DNA from: Niastella sp. OAS944
Lineage (GTDB): Bacteria > Bacteroidota > Bacteroidia > Chitinophagales > Chitinophagaceae
NCBI GenBank assembly: GCA_024809215.1
Contig: JANUBW010000010.1
Location: 62,001-126,000, forward strand
Reading direction: 5' to 3'
Length of the DNA stretch: 64,000 nt
Part shown: piece by piece, positions 1 to 8,883 of the stretch
How positions within the stretch are numbered: position 1 is the stretch's first letter
Layout of the letters: each line of letters starts with the position of its first letter
Position numbers and translations under genes: made by a program
The notes under the pieces: model-generated
What the model saw: only the letters and a program-made list of their open reading frames with translations
Database searches by the model: none
What the model was told of the DNA's origin: nothing

Positions 1-2
1 CG

Positions 3-137
3 CCAACCGTCATTAGCAATTCTTCATTCTTAAGAAGTACGACCTTGCCTGAAGCGATACGTCTGATAAGTAAGGTTGATAGCAACCTAACGATATTCAA
101 ACAGGACAACGTACTGATTGTGTCATACAAAAAGTAG
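3..137 (+). CDS. FecR-type anti-sigma factor, C-terminal end only (partial)
   Basis: The window opens inside a reading frame that ends with TAG at 135-137 and gives 44 residues. The tail (TTLPEAIRLISKVDSNLTIF then a short beta strand ending in SYKK) resembles the C-terminal DUF4974 domain of Bacteroidota FecR anti-sigma factors, where an amphipathic helix is followed by a final strand. FecR proteins sit in the inner membrane, hold an ECF sigma factor and receive a signal from the STN domain of a cognate outer-membrane receptor. The next gene, 219 bases downstream on the same strand, is an STN-containing SusC receptor, which supports the call. Most of the gene lies outside the window, so this is a short-sequence inference. 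Confidence 0.6.
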   Translation, partial: PTVISNSSFLRSTTLPEAIRLISKVDSNLTIFKQDNVLIVSYKK

Positions 138-356
138 CATATGAACATCTGCGTTCTTCCTTAATTGACCATTACCATAAGCCTTTTCCTGTTTGAACCC
201 ACTGAAAGCTGCTGCCATGGTTTCCATGGCATGCAGCACAGTGATTCCCCAACGAACTGCAAATAATTCAAGTTTATAGCACAATCTTACCTCATGGACT
301 AAACTTAAAGAATGGAAAGCTATTCTTCTTAAAGGTTAAAACAAAACTGACTTAGT

Positions 357-3300
357 ATGCGTAAAATTGCTTGCCTGTTAGCACTTGTGTTATTAAATTT
401 TCTTTCGCAGGCTCAAACAAAAACGAAGACGTTTAATTTTCACAAAAGGAATTGTACGGTAATTGAAGTGCTAGATGCGATTAAAGATAACATGGATGTT
501 CACCATATTAACTCTTATAATTTATTGGAGAATGCCAAAAAGATCTCTGTATCATTTACCAACGCTACCATTGAAAAAGTGCTGGAGGTTTGCAGTAAAA
601 ATCAATACTTCACCCTTACGTTGGAAGATGGTGTCATTATTGTAAAGCCCAGGACGATTAATTTTTATGCTGTCATAGTTGACGATCACGGGACTCCTAT
701 TGCCGGCGCTACCATTTATATAGAAGGAAGAGAAAACGAAACGAGTAATAACAGGGGCGAAGTTTATTTGAAAAATGTTTTTGCGAATGCCAAAATAAAA
801 ATAACCGCAGTTAATATTGAAAGTTTGGAAATGTACCTGGAAGGAAAAACCAACCAGGAAATTCAGGTTAAAAGAAGCACCCACACGCTCAATGGAATTT
901 CTGTGTTGGGTAGCACCGGGTATCAAATTATACATAGAAAACATTCATCTACCGGCTTTTTTGTAATTAGTAATGCGGCCTTTAACCAGCAAAGCACCAA
1001 TAAGATCTCTGAGCGAATAAGGGGCATTAGTTTAGGTGTGTCGCCAACCGTAAATAAGGTTTCGGGTGTGAACATGCCTAAGTTGTTCTCCGTTAGCCTG
1101 AGAACAACCATCCTCGCCATGAGCGATCCACTTATTGTGGTTGATAATTTGCCCTTTTTTGAAAGCATAGATGACTTGAATCCGGATGATATATGGAGCA
1201 TTTCCATACATAAAGATGCATCGGCAACAGCACAATGGGGTTCGAAAAGCGGCAACGGGGTAATTGTTATTACTACTAAAAGTGGGAAGTATGGTCAGCC
1301 CAGAGAATTTGCTATAAACTCATCACTTACCGTAGGGCAGGAGCCAGATGTGTTTTATTATCCTATCATGGACCCAAACGATAAGTTAGCACTTACCAAA
1401 TATTTATTTGAAAGTGGCTATTATAAGGACCTCGAAGATTCGCCCATACCACTTGCTTTACCCACGGCTGTTGAGAAACTTATTTCAAACAGGAAGGGTG
1501 ACTTATCAGATGAAGACCTGGCATTACAGCTCAACGCGCTGAAATATGATAAGAGAGAAGATCTGCGCAAGTATGTTTATCGTAAAAATATGGAAAAGCA
1601 TTTTTCGGCGAGAGTGTCTGGTGGCACGGCAGATCACAGTTACTATTTGTCGATAGGTTATGATAAGAACGAACCCGTTATTCAGGGGAGCTGGACTACA
1701 AAGAAAAGTCTGTTCCTGAATCATAGCTATCATTATAAAAACTGGCTCGAAATTTCATCAGCGGTTTTATATCTGGAAAACCAATCGCACAATAATGAGG
1801 GAGTGCCGGAATCGCGGGAGCCAATGGCTAACGCAAATGGAGATCCGGTGTCGCAACCGCGCGATTGGCGTCAGGCTTATATTGATACCGCTGGTAAAAA
1901 GTTTTTGCTCGACTGGAACTTTCGTCCCTTGCAGGATTTCAGGCTGCGAAATATAACAAGGAAAGATGTAAATCTGCTGCTAAGAACTTCCTGGAAAGTG
2001 CAACTTTTAAATGGGTTACACTTTAATGTTTTATACCAATATCAAAAGATTGATGGTGAAAGACAAGATGTTAAAAACGCTGAAAGTTATTATGTAAGAG
2101 ACCTGATCAATGGCTATAGTCAACGGATCGCAAACGGGGTTTACAGGCCTATTCCTGTGGGTAACATACTCGATCAGGTTAATACACATAAAGTGGTTAA
2201 TAATCTTCGTACGCAGCTGTTAGGACAGAGAAAGTTCGGTACCAGGCATGCCATGAAAATACAGACCGGGTTAGAAAAAATAAGAATGACTACAAATGTA
2301 AGCCCCATTTTAATTTACGGTTACCAGCCTAATTTACCCAATGCCCAGAGTAACCTGAATTATACGAGTCACTTTTCGCAATATGCAAATCCTTTTTCAT
2401 CTCTGCTAATTCCATCTGCTTCAGCTTCTTCGTATTCCGAAGCCAACTATCTCTCTTATTTTGCTATTGCCAATTACGATTACAATTCAAGAGTCAATTT
2501 TTCGGCCAGCGCCCGAATGGACAAAACAGAGCTGTTCCCTGAAATAGTTAGCTCAAAATTCATTACGTTATTTTCATCGGGCATAGGATGGAACATAAGT
2601 GCGGAGCCCTTTTATAAATTAGACTGGTTACCGTATTTGAAATTAAGATTGAACTATGGCGCTAATGGAAATGCTCCTCTAACTACCATTGTTACTCCCA
2701 TTAACCAGTCGGTTACCAGGGTAACAGGCAATGCGCTTTCTGGATTGCCCCGCCCTGGTTGGGAAAAGGTAAATACACTAAGCGCCGGTTTTGATATAGG
2801 TACAAGAAATAATTATATAGAAGCCTGTGTGGATGTTTATCAAAAAAATGCCAAAAATTTAGTGGGTTTGCGACAGTTAAGACCTGATGCGGCAGATAGT
2901 TTGGTGACCGATAATATTGGTGAAATGAAAGGATATGGTGTTGATGTGGTTTTTTCAAGTATAAATATCAGGAGGAGGTTTAAGTGGACCACTAAGTTGC
3001 TCTTTAGTTATGTAGCGGATAAAATTACCAGGTACTCAGATACTACAATGCCTGGGTGGAAGATTTGTGAACAGCATTACCAGGGCATAGTGGTTGGTAA
3101 ACCGCTTTATGGGGTTTTTAGTTACCGGTATGCGGGATTGGAGAAAGAAACCGGTGATCCGCAAGGTTACCTTGATGGCCACATAAGTAAGAACTATTCT
3201 GAAATTGTAAAGCGTCCGGGAGCAAGAGAATTGCGCTATCATGGCAGGTCAACGCCGGCCGTGTTTGGCAGCCTTATCAATCAGTTTTCGTTTGGGGCTT

Positions 3301-3740
3301 TCAGTATGTCTGTCATAGTATCTTATAAATTGGGTTATTATTTCCGGCGAACATCTGTTAACTACGATCGGTTAATTAAGGGTATTTCTGAGGGGTCTGC
3401 TGATTATAAAGACCGTTGGAAGAAGGCAGGCGATGAGTTAAAGACAAACATCCCTTCTCTGGTCACAACCCTACAACCAGGCAGGGATGACTTCTTTGCC
3501 TATAATGAAACGCTGGTAGAAAAAGGTGATCACATCAGGTTGCAGGCAATAAACACAAGTGTTGATTTGCCCGTTAAAAATTTGAATAAGTATTACCTGC
3601 AATCGTGCAACCTCTATTTGAATGTCAACAACCTGGGCATCATGTGGCGTGCAAATAATTTCGGCATAGACCCTGATAATATTTCTTATTTTCCGGAACC
3701 CCGTTCGGTATGTGTAGGAGTTAAGATGAATTTCAGATAA
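357..3740 (+). CDS. SusC/RagA-type TonB-dependent receptor with STN domain
   Basis: An outer-membrane active transporter of 1127 residues. Domain order: signal peptide (about 1-20, ending SQAQ); STN signalling domain (about 27-97) that should contact a FecR partner in the periplasm; carboxypeptidase-D-like regulatory domain (about 104-172); plug (about 195-315, with the SusC-typical SDPLIVVDNLP and GNGVIVITTKSG segments); then a 22-strand-type barrel to the C-terminal residues VKMNFR. The upstream partial FecR gene fits a FecI-FecR-receptor signalling set. Oddly, no susD follows: the next gene is a small secreted protein on the opposite strand. The substrate is unknown. The receptor family is certain; the regulatory link is inferred from domain content and order. 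Confidence 0.93.
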   Translation: MRKIACLLALVLLNFLSQAQTKTKTFNFHKRNCTVIEVLDAIKDNMDVHHINSYNLLENAKKISVSFTNATIEKVLEVCSKNQYFTLTLEDGVIIVKPRTINFYAVIVDDHGTPIAGATIYIEGRENETSNNRGEVYLKNVFANAKIKITAVNIESLEMYLEGKTNQEIQVKRSTHTLNGISVLGSTGYQIIHRKHSSTGFFVISNAAFNQQSTNKISERIRGISLGVSPTVNKVSGVNMPKLFSVSLRTTILAMSDPLIVVDNLPFFESIDDLNPDDIWSISIHKDASATAQWGSKSGNGVIVITTKSGKYGQPREFAINSSLTVGQEPDVFYYPIMDPNDKLALTKYLFESGYYKDLEDSPIPLALPTAVEKLISNRKGDLSDEDLALQLNALKYDKREDLRKYVYRKNMEKHFSARVSGGTADHSYYLSIGYDKNEPVIQGSWTTKKSLFLNHSYHYKNWLEISSAVLYLENQSHNNEGVPESREPMANANGDPVSQPRDWRQAYIDTAGKKFLLDWNFRPLQDFRLRNITRKDVNLLLRTSWKVQLLNGLHFNVLYQYQKIDGERQDVKNAESYYVRDLINGYSQRIANGVYRPIPVGNILDQVNTHKVVNNLRTQLLGQRKFGTRHAMKIQTGLEKIRMTTNVSPILIYGYQPNLPNAQSNLNYTSHFSQYANPFSSLLIPSASASSYSEANYLSYFAIANYDYNSRVNFSASARMDKTELFPEIVSSKFITLFSSGIGWNISAEPFYKLDWLPYLKLRLNYGANGNAPLTTIVTPINQSVTRVTGNALSGLPRPGWEKVNTLSAGFDIGTRNNYIEACVDVYQKNAKNLVGLRQLRPDAADSLVTDNIGEMKGYGVDVVFSSINIRRRFKWTTKLLFSYVADKITRYSDTTMPGWKICEQHYQGIVVGKPLYGVFSYRYAGLEKETGDPQGYLDGHISKNYSEIVKRPGARELRYHGRSTPAVFGSLINQFSFGAFSMSVIVSYKLGYYFRRTSVNYDRLIKGISEGSADYKDRWKKAGDELKTNIPSLVTTLQPGRDDFFAYNETLVEKGDHIRLQAINTSVDLPVKNLNKYYLQSCNLYLNVNNLGIMWRANNFGIDPDNISYFPEPRSVCVGVKMNFR

Positions 3741-3741
3741 A

Positions 3742-3775
3742 AATAAGACATCCGTATGGTTAGGGATGTCTTATT
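3742..3775. terminator. Hairpin between convergent susC and small-peptide genes
   Basis: A 12-bp perfect stem (AATAAGACATCC with GGATGTCTTATT) and a 10-base loop start one base after the receptor stop codon. Read on the minus strand the stem is followed by a T4 run. It probably terminates both converging transcripts. Confidence 0.7.
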
Positions 3776-3797
3776 GTGTATATGAAACTTTTAAATT

Positions 3798-4067
3798 TTA
3801 TTCTGGCCCAAAAGCGAAACTGCCTGTACGGCAAGGGATATAGGTATTTGGTTCTTCGGGATAAGGGCGATAATAAGTGCAAATCCCTATGTCCGAAACA
3901 CAATGGTAACTGGAACCATACGAGCCAACGGCTATATAAGTGCTTCCCCATTTAAGGTATTGTTGTTGATCTGCGCATGCACGGATAGGTTTGGTGGCGA
4001 ATGCCCCGCATATGGCAATGGCGATGGCTGCCATTATACAAAACACTTTAAACTTTCGCATAAACAT
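3798..4067 (-). CDS. Small secreted DUF6520-like protein
   Basis: An 89-residue protein with a short basic N-terminus, a hydrophobic export segment (about residues 8-24, FCIMAAIAIAICGAF) and then the ATKP junction typical of Bacteroidota DUF6520 proteins. The mature part is short, rich in Tyr/Pro/Gly and has four Cys (ACADQQQ, HCVSDIGICTYY, IPCRTG), which could form two disulfides outside the cytoplasm. The family assignment rests on remembered sequence flavour: a CxxSxGICTYYxP segment and a PCRTG C-terminal motif. Function is unknown. Start is ATG at 4067; a second in-frame ATG at 4061 (MRKFKVF) is equally plausible. It converges on the orphan SusC receptor, so it may be a substrate or partner of it (inference). 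Confidence 0.65.
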   Translation of the reverse strand: MFMRKFKVFCIMAAIAIAICGAFATKPIRACADQQQYLKWGSTYIAVGSYGSSYHCVSDIGICTYYRPYPEEPNTYIPCRTGSFAFGPE

Positions 4068-4415
4068 GTTTTTAATGGTTAAAAAGAAGTTGCTATGAAT
4101 AAATGAGAGTATGAGTAAATAATAGTTCGGTTAACATATACCGAACCTGATCATTACTGATATATCAAGTGAGCTGTAAGTGACTCAGCCGGTTGACAGA
4201 TATTGTTTTATTTATAATACAACCGATTTGTATAGTTTGACAAAAGAAAATGCGAGAATATAAAGTTTCACCTTTAGTGAGCTAGTGCAGTATATGTAAA
4301 GCATGTTTAAACTTTGCCATCTTTACTTAAGTGATAAACAGACTGATTTTTGAGCATACCTGAATGGGGTGAGGATTGGCTTCGCCGATCCACTCCGCTT
4401 TACATTACCCAAAAA
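4068..4415. other. Intergenic stretch without recognised gene
   Basis: AT-rich sequence between the small-peptide gene and the tRNA-Gln terminator. A 7-bp hairpin (GTTCGGT/ACCGAAC, 4125-4146) lies about 60 bases upstream of the small-peptide start and could be regulatory. I see no TAnnTTTG box on the minus strand and no coding sequence. Confidence 0.5.
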
Positions 4416-4516
4416 AACCAGCGCCTTCGGCGCTTTGGTTTTGCATTTTATCGGCTTTTGCGAACAAGTTCGTAACGCCGCTAAAATGCAAAACCCGCAG
4501 CATTCGCTGCGGGTTT
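4416..4516 (-). terminator. Nested hairpins downstream of tRNA-Gln
   Basis: Three inverted repeats interlock here. A 10-bp stem AAACCCGCAG/CTGCGGGTTT (4491-4516) lies five bases after the tRNA 3' end and is followed on the minus strand by a T-rich stretch, as a rho-independent terminator would be. A second stem (AGCGCC/GGCGCT with AACC/GGTT, 4416-4440) follows. The outer arms also pair as a perfect 14-bp inverted repeat, 4437-4450 with 4482-4495, which competes with the two smaller hairpins. Confidence 0.75.
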
Positions 4517-4520
4517 CTTG

Positions 4521-4591
4521 TTGCCCGACCTGGATTCGAACCAAGACAAACAGAACCAAAATCTGTCGTACTACCATTATACTATCGGGCA
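4521..4591 (-). tRNA. tRNA-Gln (UUG)
   Basis: The minus strand folds into a cloverleaf: 7-bp acceptor stem TGCCCGA/TCGGGCA, T-loop TTCGAAT and an anticodon loop with TTG. It is 71 bases without encoded CCA. A promoter lies 27 bases upstream and a strong hairpin directly downstream, so it is transcribed alone. Confidence 0.95.
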
Positions 4592-4617
4592 GCCTTTGTT
4601 CCTTTTAGAAAGGAGTG

Positions 4618-4649
4618 CAAAAGTAAGGGCTTCTAACATTTCTCCCAAA
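4618..4649 (-). promoter_or_regulatory. Bacteroidota-type promoter for tRNA-Gln
   Basis: On the minus strand a TTTG (-33, 4646-4649) is followed after 20 bases by TACTTTTG (-7, 4618-4625), matching the TTTG/TAnnTTTG consensus. Predicted start is near 4612, about 20 bases before the tRNA 5' end. Confidence 0.65.
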
Positions 4650-4744
4650 TGAAAATGGCACAAATTCATTATTTTTCATCAGAATTTTTTTTTCACCGTT
4701 AATTCAGTCAAAATACCAAACAACCTTGTCAAAAATTCAGTCAC

Positions 4745-6082
4745 ATGAGTACAGTAAATCGCCGATCTTTTTTACAAACCCTTAAAGCCCTCTCTGCCGG
4801 TACGCTGTTATCATCTTTTTCCCAGCCGGCCTGGAGCCGTAACCTGCAAAATGCCCTGGAATCCGCTCAAAGTAAAACACCCGATCAACTAGCTTCCGAT
4901 GAAGATTTCTGGTACTTCATTCAACAATCCTACACCGTTTCGCCCTACCTCATCAATTTAAACAATGGGGGCGTGGCCCCTTCGCCCAAGCCGGTGCAGG
5001 ATGCCATGAAGCGCTATTTCGACATGTGCAACGAAGCACCCAGCCATTTTATGTGGCGCATACTTGACCAGGGGCGCGAACCCCTGCGTAAAAACCTGGC
5101 ACGTATAGCCGGTTGTAGCGCGGAAGAGATTGCTATTCAACGAAATGCGTCGGAAGCCCTGGAAACTATCATCTTTGGCTTACCCCTAAAAGCAGGCGAT
5201 GAAGTGGTGCTGGCCAAACAAGATTATCCCAATGTAATGAACGCCTGGAAGCAACGCGAACTGCGCGACGGGATAAAACTGGTATGGCTCAACCTGCAAT
5301 TGCCCAGCGAGGATACCGATTACCTGGTAAATGCCTATGCAAAAGCTTTTACCGCCAAAACCAAAGTGGTGCAGCTTACCCATGTAATAAACTGGAACGG
5401 ACAAATAATGCCTGTTCGCGCCATTGCCGATGCCGCCCATCAAAAAGGTATTGATGTAATTGTAGATGGCGCCCACAGTTTTGCCCATTTTCAATATACC
5501 ATTCCCGACCTGGGCGCCGATTATTATGGTACCAGTTTGCACAAATGGCTAAGCGCCTGTATTGGAGTAGGGGTGCTGTATGTAAAAAAAGAAAAGATAA
5601 AAAAACTGTTTCCCCTCTTTGCGCCACCCGACCCAACCCTCGATGATATTCGCAAATTTGAACACCTGGGCACCCGGCCTTTTTTTATTGAACAGGCAGT
5701 AGGCAAAGCCATTGAGTTTTATGAAATGATAGGCGCGCAGCGAAAAGAGCAACGCCTGCTGTACCTGAAGAATTACTGGATGGAAAAAGTAAAAGACATC
5801 CCTTACATTAAACTGGGCACATCGATGAAACCGGGTTTTGGCTGCGGCATCGGTTTGGTAACACTCGATCAGCCTGGTATAAAACCTGTTGATCTTGAAG
5901 TATTCCTTTGGAACAATTATAAAATACACACCACCAATGTTGACTACGAAAATATCAGGGGCGTGCGTATTACGCCTAACGTGTACACAACCACCAAGCA
6001 GTTAGATATATTGGTGGAAGGTATTCATGAGCATGCGAAATACAGAACTAAATTTCCTACGGGGCCGCTGGATCAAAAGTAA
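4745..6082 (+). CDS. Class V aminotransferase with twin-arginine-like leader
   Basis: A 445-residue PLP-dependent enzyme of the class V (isopenicillin N epimerase/cysteine desulfurase-like) group. The PLP lysine is K267 in SLHKW; D241 and H244 (DGAH) are the usual cofactor-contacting residues. The N-terminus (NRRSFLQTLKALSAG, ending PAWS) looks like a Tat signal, so the folded holoenzyme may be exported with its cofactor. Family members include epimerases, lyases and desulfurases, and the substrate cannot be read from the sequence. It is monocistronic and ends in a hairpin shared with convergent tyrS. ATG 4745 is the first start and places the twin arginine at residues 6-7. Confidence 0.85.
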   Translation: MSTVNRRSFLQTLKALSAGTLLSSFSQPAWSRNLQNALESAQSKTPDQLASDEDFWYFIQQSYTVSPYLINLNNGGVAPSPKPVQDAMKRYFDMCNEAPSHFMWRILDQGREPLRKNLARIAGCSAEEIAIQRNASEALETIIFGLPLKAGDEVVLAKQDYPNVMNAWKQRELRDGIKLVWLNLQLPSEDTDYLVNAYAKAFTAKTKVVQLTHVINWNGQIMPVRAIADAAHQKGIDVIVDGAHSFAHFQYTIPDLGADYYGTSLHKWLSACIGVGVLYVKKEKIKKLFPLFAPPDPTLDDIRKFEHLGTRPFFIEQAVGKAIEFYEMIGAQRKEQRLLYLKNYWMEKVKDIPYIKLGTSMKPGFGCGIGLVTLDQPGIKPVDLEVFLWNNYKIHTTNVDYENIRGVRITPNVYTTTKQLDILVEGIHEHAKYRTKFPTGPLDQK

Positions 6083-6087
6083 AAATT

Positions 6088-6120
6088 AAAAGGTCCGAAA
6101 GTTTCTCTTCCGGACCTTTT
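6088..6120. terminator. Bidirectional terminator between aminotransferase and tyrS
   Basis: Ten-bp stem AAAAGGTCCG/CGGACCTTTT with a 13-base loop. The stem edges supply A and U runs in both directions, suiting the convergent gene pair. Confidence 0.85.
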
Positions 6121-6132
6121 AATTTCATTTTC

Positions 6133-7410
6133 TTATTTCACATTCACCAGGTAAAAATGCTTTTTACCTTTCTGCACCAGTACGTATTGTCCGTGTAATA
6201 ACAACGATGAATCAACGGTAGATTGTGCATCTTCCACTTTTTTGCGGTTAATGCTAACGCCGCCGCCCTGTACCATTTTACGGGCTTCACCTTTACTGGG
6301 GAATATCTTTGTTTCGGCTAAAAAAGTTACTACATCAACCCCTGTTTGAACTTTCGTCAACTCATAGTCGAACTTGGTTACTCCATCCATTCCTTCCAGG
6401 TCTTCGCGGGTAAGCGATTCGGCAGGTGCGTTTTGTTTACCAAAGGTTTTTTCAGTGGTTTCCAACGCTTCCTGGTAACCGGCTTCACCATGAACAAAAA
6501 CCGTTACTTCTTTGGCCAGTGTTTTCTGTAACAAGCGGGCTGCTGCATCTTTACGATGGTCTTCTGTTAGCTGATCGATGGTGTCTTTAGAAAGGAACGT
6601 AAATATTTTTATCCATTTTTCGGCATCTGCATCAGCTGCGTTTATCCAAAACTGGTAAAATTCATAAGGCGAAGTTTTTTCTGGCGACAGCCATACATTG
6701 CCTTTTTCGCTTTTACCAAATTTACCGCCATCCGATTTGGTGAGCAGCGGGCAGGTAAGGGCAAACGCTTCGCCACCCATTTTACGGCGAATAAACTCAG
6801 TGCCAGTGGTAATATTACCCCATTGATCGCTGCCACCCATTTGCAGTTTGCAGTTTTTCTTCTGATATAACCAGTAAAAATCATAGCCCTGCATTAGTTG
6901 ATAAGCAAACTCAGTATAGCTGATACCGGTTTCGCCTTCAATGCGTTTACGCACACTATCCTTGGCCATCATATAGTTTACGGTTATATGCTTACCGGCA
7001 TCGCGTAAGAATTGAATGAATGAAATGCCTTTAAACCAATCGTAGTTATTGGCCATTTCAGCAGCATTGGGTTTTGATGCATCAAAGTCGAGAAACTTTT
7101 CAAGTTGATTTTTTATACCGTTGAGGTTTATCTGCAACTGTTCTTCACTTAAAAAATTTCTTTCTTCACTTTTACCGCTTGGGTCGCCAATCATACCGGT
7201 AGCGCCACCAATAAGGGCTATGGGCTTATGCCCGGCCTTTTGCATGTGTACCAGCAACAAGATAGGTACGAGGCTGCCTATGTGTAAGCTGTCCGACGTG
7301 GGGTCGAAACCGATATAGCCGGTGGTCATTTCTTTATTTAACTGATCTTCAGTTCCGGGCATAATATCTTGGATCATACCCCGCCATTGTAGTTCTGCTA
7401 CCAGGTTCAT
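6133..7410 (-). CDS. tyrS: Tyrosyl-tRNA synthetase
   Basis: A cytoplasmic class I aminoacyl-tRNA synthetase of 425 residues that charges tRNA-Tyr. The HIGH-type signature is H43-I-G-S46 and the KMSKS-type loop is K230-F-G-K-S234. The Rossmann domain covers about 30-240, an alpha-helical anticodon-recognition region follows, and a C-terminal S4 RNA-binding domain (about 360-420, PSKGEARKMVQGGGVSIN) closes the protein. Length is normal for the bacterial TyrRS form. It is transcribed alone and ends at the shared bidirectional terminator. A tRNA-Tyr gene lies further along in the tuf region. Confidence 0.97.
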   Translation of the reverse strand: MNLVAELQWRGMIQDIMPGTEDQLNKEMTTGYIGFDPTSDSLHIGSLVPILLLVHMQKAGHKPIALIGGATGMIGDPSGKSEERNFLSEEQLQINLNGIKNQLEKFLDFDASKPNAAEMANNYDWFKGISFIQFLRDAGKHITVNYMMAKDSVRKRIEGETGISYTEFAYQLMQGYDFYWLYQKKNCKLQMGGSDQWGNITTGTEFIRRKMGGEAFALTCPLLTKSDGGKFGKSEKGNVWLSPEKTSPYEFYQFWINAADADAEKWIKIFTFLSKDTIDQLTEDHRKDAAARLLQKTLAKEVTVFVHGEAGYQEALETTEKTFGKQNAPAESLTREDLEGMDGVTKFDYELTKVQTGVDVVTFLAETKIFPSKGEARKMVQGGGVSINRKKVEDAQSTVDSSLLLHGQYVLVQKGKKHFYLVNVK

Positions 7411-7736
7411 ATTGTATTGACATTAAACGAAATAATAAATACTTTTACCGATGACCGCGCAAAGGTTTTACATTTGCGCTACCTACATAAAACACCCGTT
7501 GTTTGATACATGGTTATATGTAGTAAATCAACGATTTATGCAAATGTACGGATTACCGGAACTTTGCCTAAAAGATGCAATATTTTAATTGTAAAATCGT
7601 TTGGAAGTGATGGCCCCGCCCTGTTTACATGGCTTCATTTTCATGCATTGTTTAGCTCGCTTTGCCAACGGGTGCAGCCAATATCCTAAAGAAATAGTCT
7701 AATTACAACAAGTTGCTTATTTCGAAAATTGGATCA
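7411..7736. other. Divergent intergenic region, tyrS and porV-like gene
   Basis: No coding sequence seen. It must hold the promoters of both divergent genes. On the minus strand a -7-like TACATTTG lies at 7541-7548, giving tyrS a leader of roughly 130 bases, but I find no good -33 element at the right spacing. No clear TAnnTTTG is visible for the plus-strand gene. Confidence 0.45.
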
Positions 7737-8846
7737 ATGAAAAGGACCCGTTTTTACGTTACCCTGCTGGTGTTAATGTTACAGCATTTTTCCTATGCCC
7801 AGTTCCGTAAATATTCTAATGAATTTTTGAATATTGGGGCCGGCGCCCGGGGCCTTGCAATGGCCAGCGCCCAGGTAGCATCAGTAAGTGATGGAACCGC
7901 CGGATACTGGAATCCGGCCGGATTAGTAAATGTGAAGGACAATCCCCAGGTTAACTTAATGCATGCCGAATATTTTGCCGGCATTGGTAAATACGATTAC
8001 GGCAGTTTGGCCATTCCGTTAAAAGATAACAAACGGGTGTTAGGCTTGTCGCTTTTGCGTTTTGCCGTTGATGAAATTCCCAATACCACCGCCCTGGTTG
8101 AGGCAGATGGTTCTATTGATTTCCAAAATGTGACTTCCTTCTCTGCAGCCGATTATGCATTTTTAGTTTCGCTGGCCCAACAGATTAAGTCAACCGGTAA
8201 AAGCAAGATAAGCGGCGGGGTAAACGCCAAGATCATCCACCGCAAGGCTGGTGATATGGCCACTGCCTGGGGTTTTGGTTTTGATGCGGGTATTCAAATA
8301 GTGAATAACAAATGGAAGATAGGCATCATGGCCCGCGATGTAACTACTACGTTCAACGCCTGGTCGTTCAGCTTATCGCGGGAAATGCAGGAAGTGTTCT
8401 ACCGCACCGGTAATGATATTCCAAGTAAAACAACCGAGCTCACAGCGCCCAAACTTATAGTGGGCGGTAGTTATAATTTCAGATTGAACAAGAACCTGAA
8501 CCTTATGACTGAAGCCAATTTAGATTTTACGTTCGATGGCCGTCGCAATACAGTTCTTAGCACCAATGCCGTGAGCCTCGATCCCAAGCTTGGGCTCGAA
8601 GCGTCGTGGAAGAATGTGTTCTTTGTTAGGGCGGGTATAAACAATTTTCAAAGAGCATTGGATGATGACGATATCACCAACACAAAGAAAGTGTGGGTTT
8701 ATCAGCCAGGTGTAGGCGCCGGTTTCAGGCTGTCGAATGTGCTGATAGATTATGCTTTTACCAACCTGGCCAATCAATCAAATCCGTTATATACCCATGT
8801 GTTTTCGTTAAAAGTGGACCTGGTTAAGAAGGGAAACAAAAAGTAA
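7737..8846 (+). CDS. PorV/PorQ-family outer-membrane protein of the type IX secretion system
   Basis: A 369-residue outer-membrane beta-barrel protein. A signal peptide (MKRTRFYVTLLVLMLQHFSYAQ, about 22 residues counting from this start) precedes NEFLNIGAGARGLAMASA and GYWNPAGL, the typical opening of the PorV/PorQ (UPF0164-like) barrel family. In the T9SS, PorV shuttles cargo from the translocon to the sortase PorU. The gene directly upstream of a PorU2-like sortase, 37 bases apart and on the same strand, fits that role. I chose ATG 7737 over an ATG eight codons upstream (7713) because only the later one starts directly with a signal peptide. PorV versus PorQ cannot be settled by eye. Confidence 0.82.
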   Translation: MKRTRFYVTLLVLMLQHFSYAQFRKYSNEFLNIGAGARGLAMASAQVASVSDGTAGYWNPAGLVNVKDNPQVNLMHAEYFAGIGKYDYGSLAIPLKDNKRVLGLSLLRFAVDEIPNTTALVEADGSIDFQNVTSFSAADYAFLVSLAQQIKSTGKSKISGGVNAKIIHRKAGDMATAWGFGFDAGIQIVNNKWKIGIMARDVTTTFNAWSFSLSREMQEVFYRTGNDIPSKTTELTAPKLIVGGSYNFRLNKNLNLMTEANLDFTFDGRRNTVLSTNAVSLDPKLGLEASWKNVFFVRAGINNFQRALDDDDITNTKKVWVYQPGVGAGFRLSNVLIDYAFTNLANQSNPLYTHVFSLKVDLVKKGNKK

Positions 8847-8883
8847 ACTACCCTATTGAAAGGAATCTGAAACTTGTATAACT

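Noticed and set aside
4369-4636. Plus-strand ORFs of 79 and 86 codons across the tRNA-Gln locus
   Set aside because: They run antisense through the tRNA and its terminator hairpins and have no protein-like features.
7713-7736. Upstream ATG start for the PorV-like gene
   Set aside because: It would put eight polar residues before the signal peptide; the ATG at 7737 starts the signal sequence directly.
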